The position numbers were made by a program, and so were the translations under genes. This document shows positions 40,466 through 50,214 of a stretch of DNA of 64,000 nt, piece after piece (the first letter of the stretch is position 1; the number at the start of each line of letters is the position of its first letter). Source of the DNA: Debaryomyces hansenii CBS767 (Eukaryota > Ascomycota > Pichiomycetes > Serinales > Debaryomycetaceae). A model generated the notes under the pieces. It had not been told where the DNA came from and did not search any database. It saw only the letters and a list, made by a program, of their open reading frames with translations. The stretch is from NCBI RefSeq assembly GCF_000006445.2, contig NC_006049.2, forward strand, positions 1,860,001-1,924,000, written 5' to 3'.

Positions 40466-42424
40466 ATGTCGAGTGTGTCTGCATCTACTGAGAGGAAGCA
40501 CATAAAATTCACGCCTATCCAGTCATTTGTGGAGTCATCATTCTTCACTAAATTATCAGAATTGAAGTTGGATGAATTTAAATTAGATTCAACTAAGAAG
40601 GAAATTAAAGGGTTTTTGACTCATCCCAAAAGACTAAATAAGTTTAACGATTATCCTACGATAAATTTTGATTATTCTAGTTTTGATAAGGGTCCGGATG
40701 TAAACGAAGATAACAACATTTCATGGAAGGGTTATATCTATAACGTCAACACGATCGAAGAGTTTAAAGATATAGACAAGCAAGCGATATTGAAGCGTTG
40801 GGGAACTGAAATCTACAATGAAATCCAGGATGGTAGCGTAGACTTGAGTTACGAATGTTTCAATAAGGTGCACGTTTTAGCATTCTGTGATCTAAAGAAA
40901 TATAAATTTTATTATTGGTTTGCATTTCCAACTTTGCATTCACCATGGAACATAATTGGAGCTGACGGAGATTCTTTAAAAAAGTTTATTCCAAGTATCA
41001 AGGAATTTGTTGAAACTTCCAAGTTTGTACAGTTTTTTCAAATAAACGATGGAAATATTATTGAAAGGGTCCTGGAATTTCAGGAAAGCAAAATCTTTGT
41101 ATTTATTGATACATGTTTAAGCCAAGCATGTACCCCTTCTGTGCAATTAAAAAATTACCTATACGTCTTGGCTCGAAAAGGTTTTGAAAATATCGATTTA
41201 ATAATATATAGAAATAATGGCAATTCTTTCTATTGGAAATTGCAGCTCGATAAGGATAAGCTTGGTATAAATGAAGTCCCAAGAATACTGGGCTGGGAAA
41301 GGTTAAGCAATGGAAAGCTCGGTCCTAGGCTTGCTGATTTGGGTTCGTTAATTGACCCCCAAGAGTTAGCCAAACAGGCAGTAGATTTGAACCTAAAGTT
41401 GATGAAATGGAGAATAGCACCAAATTTGGATCTAGACATAATCAAAAATCAACGAGTTTTGCTTTTGGGTGCTGGAACTTTAGGCAGTTATGTTTCCAGA
41501 GCGCTTATGGGATGGGGTGTTAGAAATATCACTTTTGTTGATAACGGAAGAATCTCGTATTCTAATCCAGTTCGTCAACCTTTGTTCAGCTTCAAAGATT
41601 GTTTTAGTGATGAGGGACAAGGAGAATGGAAGGCCATACGGGCGGCAAATACTTTGAAGGAAATCTTCCCAGATGTTCAATCTAAGGGTTACAATTTAGA
41701 GGTGCCTATGATTGGGCACCCTGTTAACAACGAAACCAAACAAAAATCAAGCTTTGATAAACTAAGTGATTTGTTCGATGATCATGATGTGGTGTTCTTG
41801 TTAATGGATTCAAGGGAATCAAGATGGCTCCCTACAGTTCTAGGTCTTGCAAAAAACAAAATTGTCCTTAATGCTGCATTGGGATTTGATAGTTTCCTAG
41901 TAATGAGACATGGAAATATATCTAATGCTAACAACGATGATACGAGAGTAGGCTGCTACTATTGTAATGACGTTGTTGCACCAAATGATAGTTTATCTGA
42001 TCGTACATTGGATCAAATGTGCACTGTAACTCGACCAGGCGTTGCATTGATGGCTTCGTCATTAGCTGTTGAATTGTTTATCTCGATGTTGCAACATCCC
42101 AATAAGCAGTATGCAGAGCCTGGCCCTTCAAATAATTTGATATTAGGTGAAGTTCCGCATCAGATTAGAGGCTTTTTACATAATTACAGTCAAAGCAAGC
42201 TACAGACTCCGAATTATAAACATTGTTCTGCATGCTCGAAATATGTTATAGATAAGTTCAATGAACTAGGGTGGGAATTCGTCAAGAACTGTCTCAATGA
42301 TGTTACGTACCTCGAAGAAACTTGTGGACTATTAAAAGTTCAACAAGAGGCTGACTTAGCATCTTCTGAGTTATTAAAGGACTTGGAACTAAGTGACGAT
42401 GATGATAGTGAATGGTTGGACTAG
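40466..42424 (+). CDS. ATG7: Autophagy E1-like enzyme Atg7
   Basis: 652 residues. The N-terminal Atg7 domain (about 1-300) begins with F-T-P-I-Q-S-F-V and is followed by the E1 adenylation domain. The ATP-binding motif G-A-G-T-L-G spans 335-340. The catalytic Cys519 lies in M-C-T-V-T-R-P-G. The C-terminal tail that binds Atg8 is acidic (D-D-D-D-S-E-W). Atg7 activates Atg8 and Atg12 for transfer to Atg3 and Atg10. The gene is full length and shows no disruption. Confidence 0.97.
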   Translation: MSSVSASTERKHIKFTPIQSFVESSFFTKLSELKLDEFKLDSTKKEIKGFLTHPKRLNKFNDYPTINFDYSSFDKGPDVNEDNNISWKGYIYNVNTIEEFKDIDKQAILKRWGTEIYNEIQDGSVDLSYECFNKVHVLAFCDLKKYKFYYWFAFPTLHSPWNIIGADGDSLKKFIPSIKEFVETSKFVQFFQINDGNIIERVLEFQESKIFVFIDTCLSQACTPSVQLKNYLYVLARKGFENIDLIIYRNNGNSFYWKLQLDKDKLGINEVPRILGWERLSNGKLGPRLADLGSLIDPQELAKQAVDLNLKLMKWRIAPNLDLDIIKNQRVLLLGAGTLGSYVSRALMGWGVRNITFVDNGRISYSNPVRQPLFSFKDCFSDEGQGEWKAIRAANTLKEIFPDVQSKGYNLEVPMIGHPVNNETKQKSSFDKLSDLFDDHDVVFLLMDSRESRWLPTVLGLAKNKIVLNAALGFDSFLVMRHGNISNANNDDTRVGCYYCNDVVAPNDSLSDRTLDQMCTVTRPGVALMASSLAVELFISMLQHPNKQYAEPGPSNNLILGEVPHQIRGFLHNYSQSKLQTPNYKHCSACSKYVIDKFNELGWEFVKNCLNDVTYLEETCGLLKVQQEADLASSELLKDLELSDDDDSEWLD

Positions 42425-42566
42425 AATTATTTTTAAATAAATAAGTGTTGATATTCTCTATCATTATATTATATATGTGCGCGCGTTAAAATAAAATAAA
42501 AATTGTTTGTTTATTATTGTATTGAAGAGGTTATCTACAAGGTATAATACAGAGGTAAGAAACACC

Positions 42567-45164
42567 ATGACGAGTTTCATATCATCGCAAATGGGCGATG
42601 TTGAACAGGATATTGTTGTTCTATCCGACCAACCCAATGTTTTAAACACATGTGTCAATCAACCAAATCGAGGACGTAGTAAGACAAGACCATATCCACT
42701 AAGCGAATTGAACGACTTGAAAATACAACAAGGCTTGATAATTAAGGATTTGTTGTTTTCTTTGATTGGATATGAAGGATGCTATATTAGGTATAGTGAA
42801 AAATATGATCCAAGTGAGATCAATTCCAAAATAAGAGGCCCTGATTTTAAGATCGCAAAACATCTAGACATAAGCTTAAAGTGCATTACCAAGAAACTTG
42901 TGAAGTTTGGCAAGTACTATTCAGGATTGAATGGATTCTTAGAGTTGTATGATAGGCCAGAATTTGGTAAAGTTGTGCAAAGGTTATGTTTTGCAATTAG
43001 TGAATTCCTTATCGTCTACCAACAAGTAATTAAACACATAGAGGATGAATTCAAATTTAATTCAACTTTTAATCTTAGCATATTTGAAACCATCTTGAAT
43101 CAGGAGCTTTCACTCAAACTAAGTCATTTCTATGATATCGTCATAGCTGTTCATACCGAAACTATTGAACGGAGCAAATACAAGCATCAAACGAGTGAAT
43201 CATATTTCAATAATTTCATTAAAAGCATTCAAAATGATCTTAAAGAAACAGGATCCATAGATCTTGCGACTGATAATGTGAATTTTGAATTTTGTAAAGG
43301 AGGAATTCTCTTAAAAATAATACAAGACAGAATTAATGCATATCAAGGTGATGTTATTTCTCTAGAGTTCTTAACTAAAATATTTGACGTGGTTAGTATT
43401 GATTATGTTTCCATGCTTAATAAATGGCTAATTAATGGGGAGATAGATGACTCTGCTGAGGAATTCATAATCAAGATGAATAGGTTTCCCGATAATCCTG
43501 ATAGCCCGATCCGCCGTAATGTGGAAAAATATTGGGACGAGCTATACGTCACAAGAACTGACGGTGTTATAGATCAGTTCTCAAGCAAAGATATACAGTT
43601 GAAAATACTAGCAACCGGAAAGTATTTAAATATATTCAAGACTTGCACAGGTCTTTATGACTTTCAGCAATTAAATGAACTAATACAACCTATCGATAGG
43701 TTATACTCACAAGATCTAGAATTAAAAATCAATGAATACTATAGAAGAGCTAATAAATTGCTAATGAAGTTGTTATTCGAAGGATACCAATTCCCAAGCT
43801 TAATAGACGGGTTCCAGACACTTTTCTTATTCAAGGATTCTTCAAAGATTGATGTCTTCTTAGAGAAATCATTTAATGATTTACGAAAGAATAAGCATGC
43901 GATTTCCACATCTAGGCTTTCTAAACTTTATGACGATACATTGCAGCATAAAAAGGATGATTTTCAGGTGAAAGATATAAATAAACAAAATAGCATATCT
44001 GATAATAAAATGAATGATGTTTTAAGTTATTGTCTGGGTTTGTCTATTGATTTTACTAATTTTTATGACTTGGCTGAAGAAATTTTGAATGTTAAGTCTT
44101 TTGATGCAGAAGAGGCATTTAAGAATGGCCAAAATTCTAATATTTTTAAAGCATTATTAAATAACTCCTTAGAGAGAGATCAAATTAATTCTGCGGGTTC
44201 AAACATTTCACCAAACAGCTATGACCCTGATCACTCAGATGAGTATACGATTTCTGGAGTCAACTTAGATATGGATTTACCATTTCCCTTGAATATGATT
44301 GTAGGGCAAAACTACGTTCTCGAATATCAATTAATTTTCAAATTGCAAATGATTGTGAAGTTCATTAATAAATTGATTGATAATACGTGGAAAGAGATTA
44401 ATTATTCTACTGTGTGGAAATATACTGGTTTTCATCCGAAAATTAGAAAGTGGATTTTAAGATGCCGTATATTGAATAATAGAATGAAAGATTTCATGAA
44501 TGATCTACAATTTTATTTAAATTTTGATATCATTGAAACGAATTTTGATTCCTTTAGACAACATTTTAAGGACATACAAAAATTGTTACATAAGGAGAGA
44601 CTCGGATCAAACATAAGCCATCAAAATATTAATAATAGTGGCATTTTTGGATTTAAAAATGGTTCATTAGCTAATTATAATCACAATAATCTTTTTGATG
44701 AAAAAATAATGAATCATAATCAGAATTTTAATGATGTTCCGAACGACAATTTGATCAATATAGACAATTTGATTAATAAACTAGGTTCTTTCTTAAATAA
44801 TATTTTGAGAGATTCATTCATTACTAACAAGGTTCTAATTGATGTTCTTAAAAATATGTTTGATCTGATTATCCTGTACAACCATTATTTGAACAGGTTG
44901 AAAAAATCTTTAATAATGTCAAACAAGGACTTGTTTCACAAATTTAGTCAGGACTATCCAGAAAAATTTCAGAATAGAGTAATGGATGATGAACTGATTG
45001 GAACAAGATTTAAAAACTTGGATGGAATGCTAAATTCACATTTTGAAATTTTTAATGATTCGTTAACGGAATTTATAGTTACAATGAAGTCCCATGGTAA
45101 CTTGGAGAATCAACTGTTTTTAATCTTAATTGAAAGATTAGAACATTGTTTTCCAGATCATTAA
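42567..45164 (+). CDS. SPC97: Gamma-tubulin complex component (GCP2/Spc97-like)
   Basis: About 865 residues from the ATG at 42567. The frame opens 20 codons earlier, but only at a TTG. The Spc97/Spc98 grip1 start is seen as I-K-D-L-L-F-S-L-I-G-Y-E-G-C-Y-I near 77-92. Then come L-Y-D-R-P-E-F-G-K-V-V-Q-R-L and G-G-I-L-L-K-I-I, which fit GCP2 better than GCP3. Grip2 is in the C-terminal half. Spc97, with Spc98 and gamma-tubulin, nucleates microtubules at the spindle pole body. The choice of Spc97 over Spc98 is from motif likeness and is moderately sure. Confidence 0.78.
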   Translation: MTSFISSQMGDVEQDIVVLSDQPNVLNTCVNQPNRGRSKTRPYPLSELNDLKIQQGLIIKDLLFSLIGYEGCYIRYSEKYDPSEINSKIRGPDFKIAKHLDISLKCITKKLVKFGKYYSGLNGFLELYDRPEFGKVVQRLCFAISEFLIVYQQVIKHIEDEFKFNSTFNLSIFETILNQELSLKLSHFYDIVIAVHTETIERSKYKHQTSESYFNNFIKSIQNDLKETGSIDLATDNVNFEFCKGGILLKIIQDRINAYQGDVISLEFLTKIFDVVSIDYVSMLNKWLINGEIDDSAEEFIIKMNRFPDNPDSPIRRNVEKYWDELYVTRTDGVIDQFSSKDIQLKILATGKYLNIFKTCTGLYDFQQLNELIQPIDRLYSQDLELKINEYYRRANKLLMKLLFEGYQFPSLIDGFQTLFLFKDSSKIDVFLEKSFNDLRKNKHAISTSRLSKLYDDTLQHKKDDFQVKDINKQNSISDNKMNDVLSYCLGLSIDFTNFYDLAEEILNVKSFDAEEAFKNGQNSNIFKALLNNSLERDQINSAGSNISPNSYDPDHSDEYTISGVNLDMDLPFPLNMIVGQNYVLEYQLIFKLQMIVKFINKLIDNTWKEINYSTVWKYTGFHPKIRKWILRCRILNNRMKDFMNDLQFYLNFDIIETNFDSFRQHFKDIQKLLHKERLGSNISHQNINNSGIFGFKNGSLANYNHNNLFDEKIMNHNQNFNDVPNDNLINIDNLINKLGSFLNNILRDSFITNKVLIDVLKNMFDLIILYNHYLNRLKKSLIMSNKDLFHKFSQDYPEKFQNRVMDDELIGTRFKNLDGMLNSHFEIFNDSLTEFIVTMKSHGNLENQLFLILIERLEHCFPDH

Positions 45165-45211
45165 ATTTATTTATTATTTAGATGACTATATAGATAATTT
45201 ATATTCATAAT

Positions 45212-45985
45212 TCAACTAGCATCAGCTTCAGCGTCGGCTTCACTTTGTTGTTCGTTTAAAACTTTAATAATTTCATTAGTCTTTTCATCACTGTAAACTT
45301 GGAAGCCATGCTCAGCAGTAACGCTTGCCAATTGAGCATTTTTACAGTCTAATTTTTCTTCCATGACTTGTTTTAAAATCTTTAAGGTTAATAATTCCGC
45401 TTCTTTCAAAGTTAACGATTTATGATATTCATTCTGTAATTCAGCTTGAGCGCCTTCTGATCCTGAACCAATAGCTTTAGCATCGTATCTATAGAATGTA
45501 CCTGAAGGTTCCGCGTGGTACAACTGAGGTCCCTTATCTTTATCAATTCCAGCTATTAACAAGGCAACCCCAAAAGGTCTTGACATTAATCTTTTTTCAC
45601 CACTAGCTCCTTCTCCAAATCTCAAAGCCAAATCACAAACGGATTGGGTCAAACTCTCAACTTGAATATCCTCGTCATAATATAAGTTATGAGTCAAAGA
45701 CGAAACTCTGGCGTGGTCGATCATGGATCTTGCGTCCGCAGTTAAACCTGACATTGCACAACCAATGTGCTTATCGACCTCAATGATCTTCTCAATGGAT
45801 GAATGCTCTAACAAAGATGAAGTCACTCTCTTTTCAACCCCTAAAATCACCCCTTCAGATGTTGAAATACCAATTGCAGTGGATCCCAATTTGATGGCCT
45901 CCAATGAATATTCAACTTGAAATAATCTTCCCTCTGGTGAGAACGTACTCACACCACGATCATATTCACTTCTAGTTAAAAACAT
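45212..45985 (-). CDS. PUP2: 20S proteasome subunit alpha 5
   Basis: 257 residues, an alpha-type subunit with the N-terminal signature [16 protein letters not shown]. The sequence [13 protein letters not shown] near 73 is specific to alpha 5. As an alpha subunit it has no catalytic N-terminal Thr. The Ala/Asp/Glu-rich C-terminus is slightly longer than needed for the fold. The stop codons of this gene and SPC97 lie only about 47 bases apart in convergent orientation, so their 3' UTRs probably overlap. Confidence 0.95.
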   Translation of the reverse strand: MFLTRSEYDRGVSTFSPEGRLFQVEYSLEAIKLGSTAIGISTSEGVILGVEKRVTSSLLEHSSIEKIIEVDKHIGCAMSGLTADARSMIDHARVSSLTHNLYYDEDIQVESLTQSVCDLALRFGEGASGEKRLMSRPFGVALLIAGIDKDKGPQLYHAEPSGTFYRYDAKAIGSGSEGAQAELQNEYHKSLTLKEAELLTLKILKQVMEEKLDCKNAQLASVTAEHGFQVYSDEKTNEIIKVLNEQQSEADAEADAS

Positions 45986-46280
45986 CCTATTGTATTATCT
46001 AATCTACCTGTTTGTTTGTATTAAAGAAGTGTTCTAATGTTTAAATGCCTCGTAAGCTTTATAGACTGTTGATTGATATTTGAGACTGAGTGGCAAGCAC
46101 GTTTTTGTGTAAGTTTAGGAACATTTCAACGTCAATGATAACAAACCTACAATAGATTTAAGTAACTGTTACGAGAATGGTAGGCTACAATACAATTGAT
46201 TAAAGTAATATGATAGTTTTTTATTAGAATTTGTTTTTAAGAAAAATGATATAAAAATGTAGTGAATAGGTTTATGAAGC
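45986..46280. promoter_or_regulatory. Upstream region of PUP2
   Basis: About 295 bases. GAGTGGCAAG near 46090 resembles the proteasome (Rpn4/PACE) element G-G-T-G-G-C-A-A-A but is not exact. Nothing else is evident. Confidence 0.35.
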
Positions 46281-47656
46281 CTAAGCCTTTGGAGCTAAAG
46301 CGACAATCTTTTCAGCAGCTGGATCTAAGTCTTCGAAAGCGTATAATTTCAAACCAGAGTTTTCAATCAATTCCTTAGCTTTAGCCATGTTAGTACCTTG
46401 TAATCTGACGACAACTGGAATATCTAAGTTGAAGTTCTTGGTAGCAGCAATTAAACCTTCAGCGACGTAGTCACATCTGACGATACCACCGAAGATGTTG
46501 ACGAAAATACCGTTAACCTTCTTATCAGATAAGATTAACTCGAATGCCTTTTCGATGGTTTCTGGAGTAGCAGTACCACCACAATCTAAGAAGTTGGCTG
46601 GAGCACCACCGTATAACTTAATGATATCCATAGTGGCCATAGCTAAACCGGCACCGTTAACAATGTTAGCAATGTTACCATCTAACTTGATGAAATTCAA
46701 ACCGTATTCAGCAGCAGTGACTTCTTCTGGGTCTTCTTGACTTGGATCTCTCCATGAGAAAACTTCCTTTTGACGGAAAGCAGCATTGTCATCGAAGTTC
46801 AACTTAGCATCCATAGCCAAAACCTTGTGATCTGGGGTTTCGGATAATGGGTTGATTTCAACTTGAGTACAGTCTCTTTCCATGAAAACCTTGTACAAGT
46901 TTTGAACGGTCTTAGCAGCTTCTGGAATGGCTTCTTGGGTGTATCCCAAGACAGATGCAATGTCAATGGCCAATTTGTCAGAGACACCCTCTTCTAATGG
47001 AACTGGGAAACTCTTGATGGCATCTGGATCCTTGGCAGCGACACCTTCAATGTCCATACCACCTTGAGAAGAAGCAACGATCAATGGGGTCTGGGTACTT
47101 CTGTCCATCAAAATAGCCAAGTAAGCTTCAGTTCTGGCATCTCTTCTTTCGACAATGTACACAGCGGTAACTTCCTTACCAGCTTCACCGGTTTGCTTGG
47201 TGATCAACTTGTGTCCCAACATCTTTTCGGCCAATTCTTTGGCTTCTTCTGGAGATGAAATTAACTTAACACCACCTTGGAATCCGTTATCAAAGTGACC
47301 TTTACCACGACCACCGGTCAAGGCTTGGGCCTTAACAACCAAGTCGTTAGTACCTAATGCCTTGGCTACTTCGTACGCCTTTTCTGGTGTAGTAGCAGCA
47401 CTACCATCTGGAACACCAACACCGTAGGTCTTCAACAAAGCTGCTGAACGGAATTCATGTAACGATAAGAATCTTTTTTGATTAGCAACAGTCTAAATCA
47501 GTTAGTATTCGTTGTCCCTATATCCCGCCGGATCGTCGTCAATTGGTTCCAATTGGAAGGATGGGGGCCCCGACTTGGGCCCCCATCCTTCCAATTAAGT
47601 TACCGTTCTCTCAGTCTACTCACTTTTGAAGCACGGGCAATATTTCTGGATAACAT
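46281..47656 (-). CDS. LSC2: Succinyl-CoA ligase beta subunit, mitochondrial
   Basis: The long frame begins without an ATG just after a stop. An upstream exon at 47624-47656 (M-L-S-R-N-I-A-R-A-S-K) has a GTGAGT donor, and a TACTAAC-TGATTTAG acceptor precedes T-V-A-N-Q-K-R. Splicing gives 414 residues (S. cerevisiae 427) and restores a basic mitochondrial presequence followed by L-S-L-H-E-F-R-S. The ATP-grasp domain and the C-terminal CoA-ligase domain (G-G-I-V-R-C-D-Y-V-A) are complete. With Lsc1 it converts succinyl-CoA to succinate in the TCA cycle. The intron contains a strong palindrome. Confidence 0.95.
47493..47623 (-). other. Spliceosomal intron (131 nt) of LSC2 with internal hairpin
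   Basis: On the minus strand the donor is GTGAGT (47623-47618), the branch site TACTAAC (47507-47501), and the acceptor TTTAG ends at 47493, eight bases after the branch box. A perfect 20-bp inverted repeat lies between donor and branch site. Confidence 0.9.
47551..47596. repeat. Perfect 20-bp inverted repeat with a 6-nt loop inside the LSC2 intron
   Basis: The arm AATTGGAAGGATGGGGGCCC at 47551-47570 is the exact reverse complement of 47577-47596, with a 6-base loop at 47571-47576. The inner half is nearly all G and C. In the pre-mRNA the stem starts 27 nt after the donor and ends 43 nt before the branch box. Confidence 0.97.
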
Positions 47657-48329
47657 CTTTAATTTACTATATGTATAGAAATCAAAAAACAATATACACT
47701 TGTCAACAATTCTTTATATTAATGGTTTCTATGAAACTCTCTCGGACGTTCGTGCGCCGCCTGGAAATTTTCCACCTCGGGTGCCTATGTGTAGCGATTA
47801 TGTAAGTGTTCTACGATGGATTTTTCGAATTTTAACATGGGTTAAAGACTACACGGCTCGATATATCCATCTCTGTCGTGTGCTTCTGCTGTGGTGCCAA
47901 AATCTACTGTTTTTACTTTACAATTAGTCTTCTGATTGACTTATGCAACACTGTGGAACCCTTACCCGAAGATTCGCATCCCGGACTCCTCCCTACACGA
48001 CGTGTCCGGGCATCGAAATCTCATTATAACTCCTCCCCAGAGGTTATTAATCGAATTGTTACATCCAGACGGTTTTTGTATCGCATATATCATATAGATG
48101 CCGTATTGGCTATTGTAGACATCCATTTTGTATCAAACGTACAACTAAGGCTCCTAGCAGTCCAATTGACATCGCGTATCGGTTAGAAAGAACGTTGCAG
48201 TACAGAACACCAGGGTGTGGGGACTATGTGCAGTATGGGTACTAAATGAATAATTTTTTTTCACAATCACAGATTTTGCAATGGATAGTAGAGCATATAG
48301 GAAAATACATAGAGAATTAGTAGACGAAA
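47657..48329. other. GC-enriched gene-free stretch upstream of RRP36
   Basis: About 670 bases between the divergent LSC2 and RRP36 starts. A block such as 47941-48000 is over 50% G+C, unlike normal intergenic DNA here. Frames of 75 to 102 codons exist but look random. A 7-bp inverted repeat (47980-47986 with 48004-48010) encloses an inner 5-bp one (ACACG-A-CGTGT). No RNA gene recognised. Confidence 0.5.
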
Positions 48330-49238
48330 ATGGCTAAAGGTACCAGGGGCAAACCTTCAGTTATCAGGCCATCGTACGACGATGATTCAGGATCGGATGG
48401 AGAGCTTGCCAATGTGTTACAGGCGCGAGATGAGCCATCCGATGGCGATGACGATGACATGGACAGCATTTCATTTGGGGCATTAAACGCAGCACAACGG
48501 AAATTGGATCAAAAAGCGAGCAAAAAGAAGGGAGGAAAGGCCCAGAGGAGGAGGAGTGATGGAGATCGCGACAACAGCGATGACAGTGATGGTGATTCTG
48601 ATGGCTCGGAGGAAGAAGGAGACTTTTTTGAGACGAGCGATGACAATGATCAAGGATATAATAAGGGCAAATCAAGTGGTAGGAACCCACGGAAACAGGT
48701 ACAGAAGAAGAAGAGCAAGCATGCACCCTCGGAGTCCTCGTCTAAGAGGCCAGTGTCGAAAGTCCGTGATATCGGGGGTTTGGAAAGCAAAAGTATGTAC
48801 AGAGACATAAGATTTGACCCTGCGTACGGTAAGGCCAACTTGGACGAGGTTCGTAAGAACTACTCGTTTTTGGACGACTATAGACAGCAAGAGGTTCAGG
48901 AAATGGAGCAGGTTCTCAAGAAAGACAGGAACTTATCGCACTTCAACAAGCAGAAGCTTGAATTTAAAGTCCAGTCGTTGAAATCGAGATTAGATACGTT
49001 GAATAACAGAGATTTGGAAAATAAGATCCTCTCGGAGCACAAGAAGGAACAACTAGCCAAATTCAAGAGCGGCAGCCAAGCCAATCCATACTTCTTGAAG
49101 AAGTCCGATAAAAGGAAATTAATCCAAAAGGCTAAGTTCGACAACATGAAGACGTCTCAAAGAGAAAAGGTCATGGAGCGTAAGAGAAAGAGAAGATTAG
49201 GAAAGGAATTTAAGGAATTAGAATTCAATCGTCATTAG
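48330..49238 (+). CDS. RRP36: rRNA processing protein Rrp36
   Basis: 302 residues. The N-terminal half is acidic and low-complexity. The conserved Rrp36 domain (about 145-300) then shows R-D-I-R-F-D-P-A-Y-G-K and Y-S-F-L-D-D-Y-R. The C-terminus ends with a very basic helical region (K-K-S-D-K-R-K-L, K-R-K-R-R-L-G-K). Rrp36 acts in the early 90S/SSU processome for cleavages at A0, A1 and A2 that release 18S rRNA. It converges on the rhodanese gene. Confidence 0.93.
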   Translation: MAKGTRGKPSVIRPSYDDDSGSDGELANVLQARDEPSDGDDDDMDSISFGALNAAQRKLDQKASKKKGGKAQRRRSDGDRDNSDDSDGDSDGSEEEGDFFETSDDNDQGYNKGKSSGRNPRKQVQKKKSKHAPSESSSKRPVSKVRDIGGLESKSMYRDIRFDPAYGKANLDEVRKNYSFLDDYRQQEVQEMEQVLKKDRNLSHFNKQKLEFKVQSLKSRLDTLNNRDLENKILSEHKKEQLAKFKSGSQANPYFLKKSDKRKLIQKAKFDNMKTSQREKVMERKRKRRLGKEFKELEFNRH

Positions 49239-49369
49239 TATATATATAGTTAATTAATTAACAGACAAACAAATACTATACTAGCTATATAACAAGATAA
49301 TTAACAAATAAAATAATAATAGTGACAGAAGCAACTAAACACCCATGGTAGGATATCTCTAATATATGC

Positions 49370-49909
49370 CTAAGTAGATTTGGCGTTTTCCTTAGCCGCC
49401 CAGTCCTCGTACGAACCAACGTAGTTACCTCTCTTCTTGTAACCGAACGTATCGGCCAATTCCTCAGCGGCGGTCGATCTGACACCCGCTAAGCAATAAA
49501 AGATCAATTCTTTATCCTTGCTTGGTTTATCAAACCCAAAATTATCGTTGAATTCTTCCGGACTTAAATCTAATGCACCTGGTGATGACTTGAATGGAAT
49601 ATTAATCGCATTAGGAATGTGGCCATCTTCATATTCAACTGGTTCTCTGACATCCACAATCAAAGAATCTGGATGCGCCGATGGATTATTAATGATCTCT
49701 TTGACATTTTCGTACTTATATAATTTGGCTTCGGGCGATGTACTCAACACGCTATATAATCTTGATTGACTTAAAAGTTGATTGGAAAATTGTTTTGGGA
49801 TATGATTCTTTGGTAATCTGTATGCGATCGACAAATTAATTGTATTTCTCGTTAATACGTTCCTGGCAATTGGGCCAGCTGATTGCTTCAAGGTTCTCAA
49901 TGTAAACAT
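49370..49909 (-). CDS. Mitochondrial rhodanese-domain protein (Rdl1/Rdl2-like)
   Basis: 179 residues. A basic, Ser/Asn-rich N-terminus of about 55 residues looks like a mitochondrial presequence. One rhodanese domain follows (about 65-175), with V-D-V-R-E-P near 85-90 and active-site Cys139 in F-Y-C-L-A-G-V-R-S. The domain ends G-S-Y-E-D-W, as in single-domain thiosulfate sulfurtransferases. S. cerevisiae Rdl1 and Rdl2/Aim42 are the closest families. Which one this is cannot be decided here. Confidence 0.85.
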   Translation of the reverse strand: MFTLRTLKQSAGPIARNVLTRNTINLSIAYRLPKNHIPKQFSNQLLSQSRLYSVLSTSPEAKLYKYENVKEIINNPSAHPDSLIVDVREPVEYEDGHIPNAINIPFKSSPGALDLSPEEFNDNFGFDKPSKDKELIFYCLAGVRSTAAEELADTFGYKKRGNYVGSYEDWAAKENAKST

Positions 49910-50214
49910 TTCTTCTGGTATGTATCTGAATCAACTATTCCTTGTTAATTGTTTTATAAAAACTAACAAATCTTCCTTCTTTTCAGACTCAAATTTAATG
50001 TGGTCGTGTACACGAGAAAACTAAACCAAGGCTGGATAAATTTATATATTTAATCTAAATATGTGTTGAAACCGTATTTTAATCCTAAACAACTTCTAGA
50101 AATAACAAATAAAAAAAGTAATAGTAATAATAATAAATAACGAAAAGTAAAATGTAAAAACTTCGTAACATCATAAAGTGTTGAACTTCACAATTCTTGA
50201 ATCAAATTCAATCT
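49910..50214. other. Intergenic region between the rhodanese gene and ADE3
   Basis: About 305 AT-rich bases: promoter of the rhodanese gene and 3' flank of ADE3. No gene seen. Confidence 0.4.

Noticed and set aside
46080..46100. An Rpn4/PACE element upstream of PUP2
   Set aside because: GAGTGGCAAG is only a partial match to the known element, so I do not list it as a separate site.
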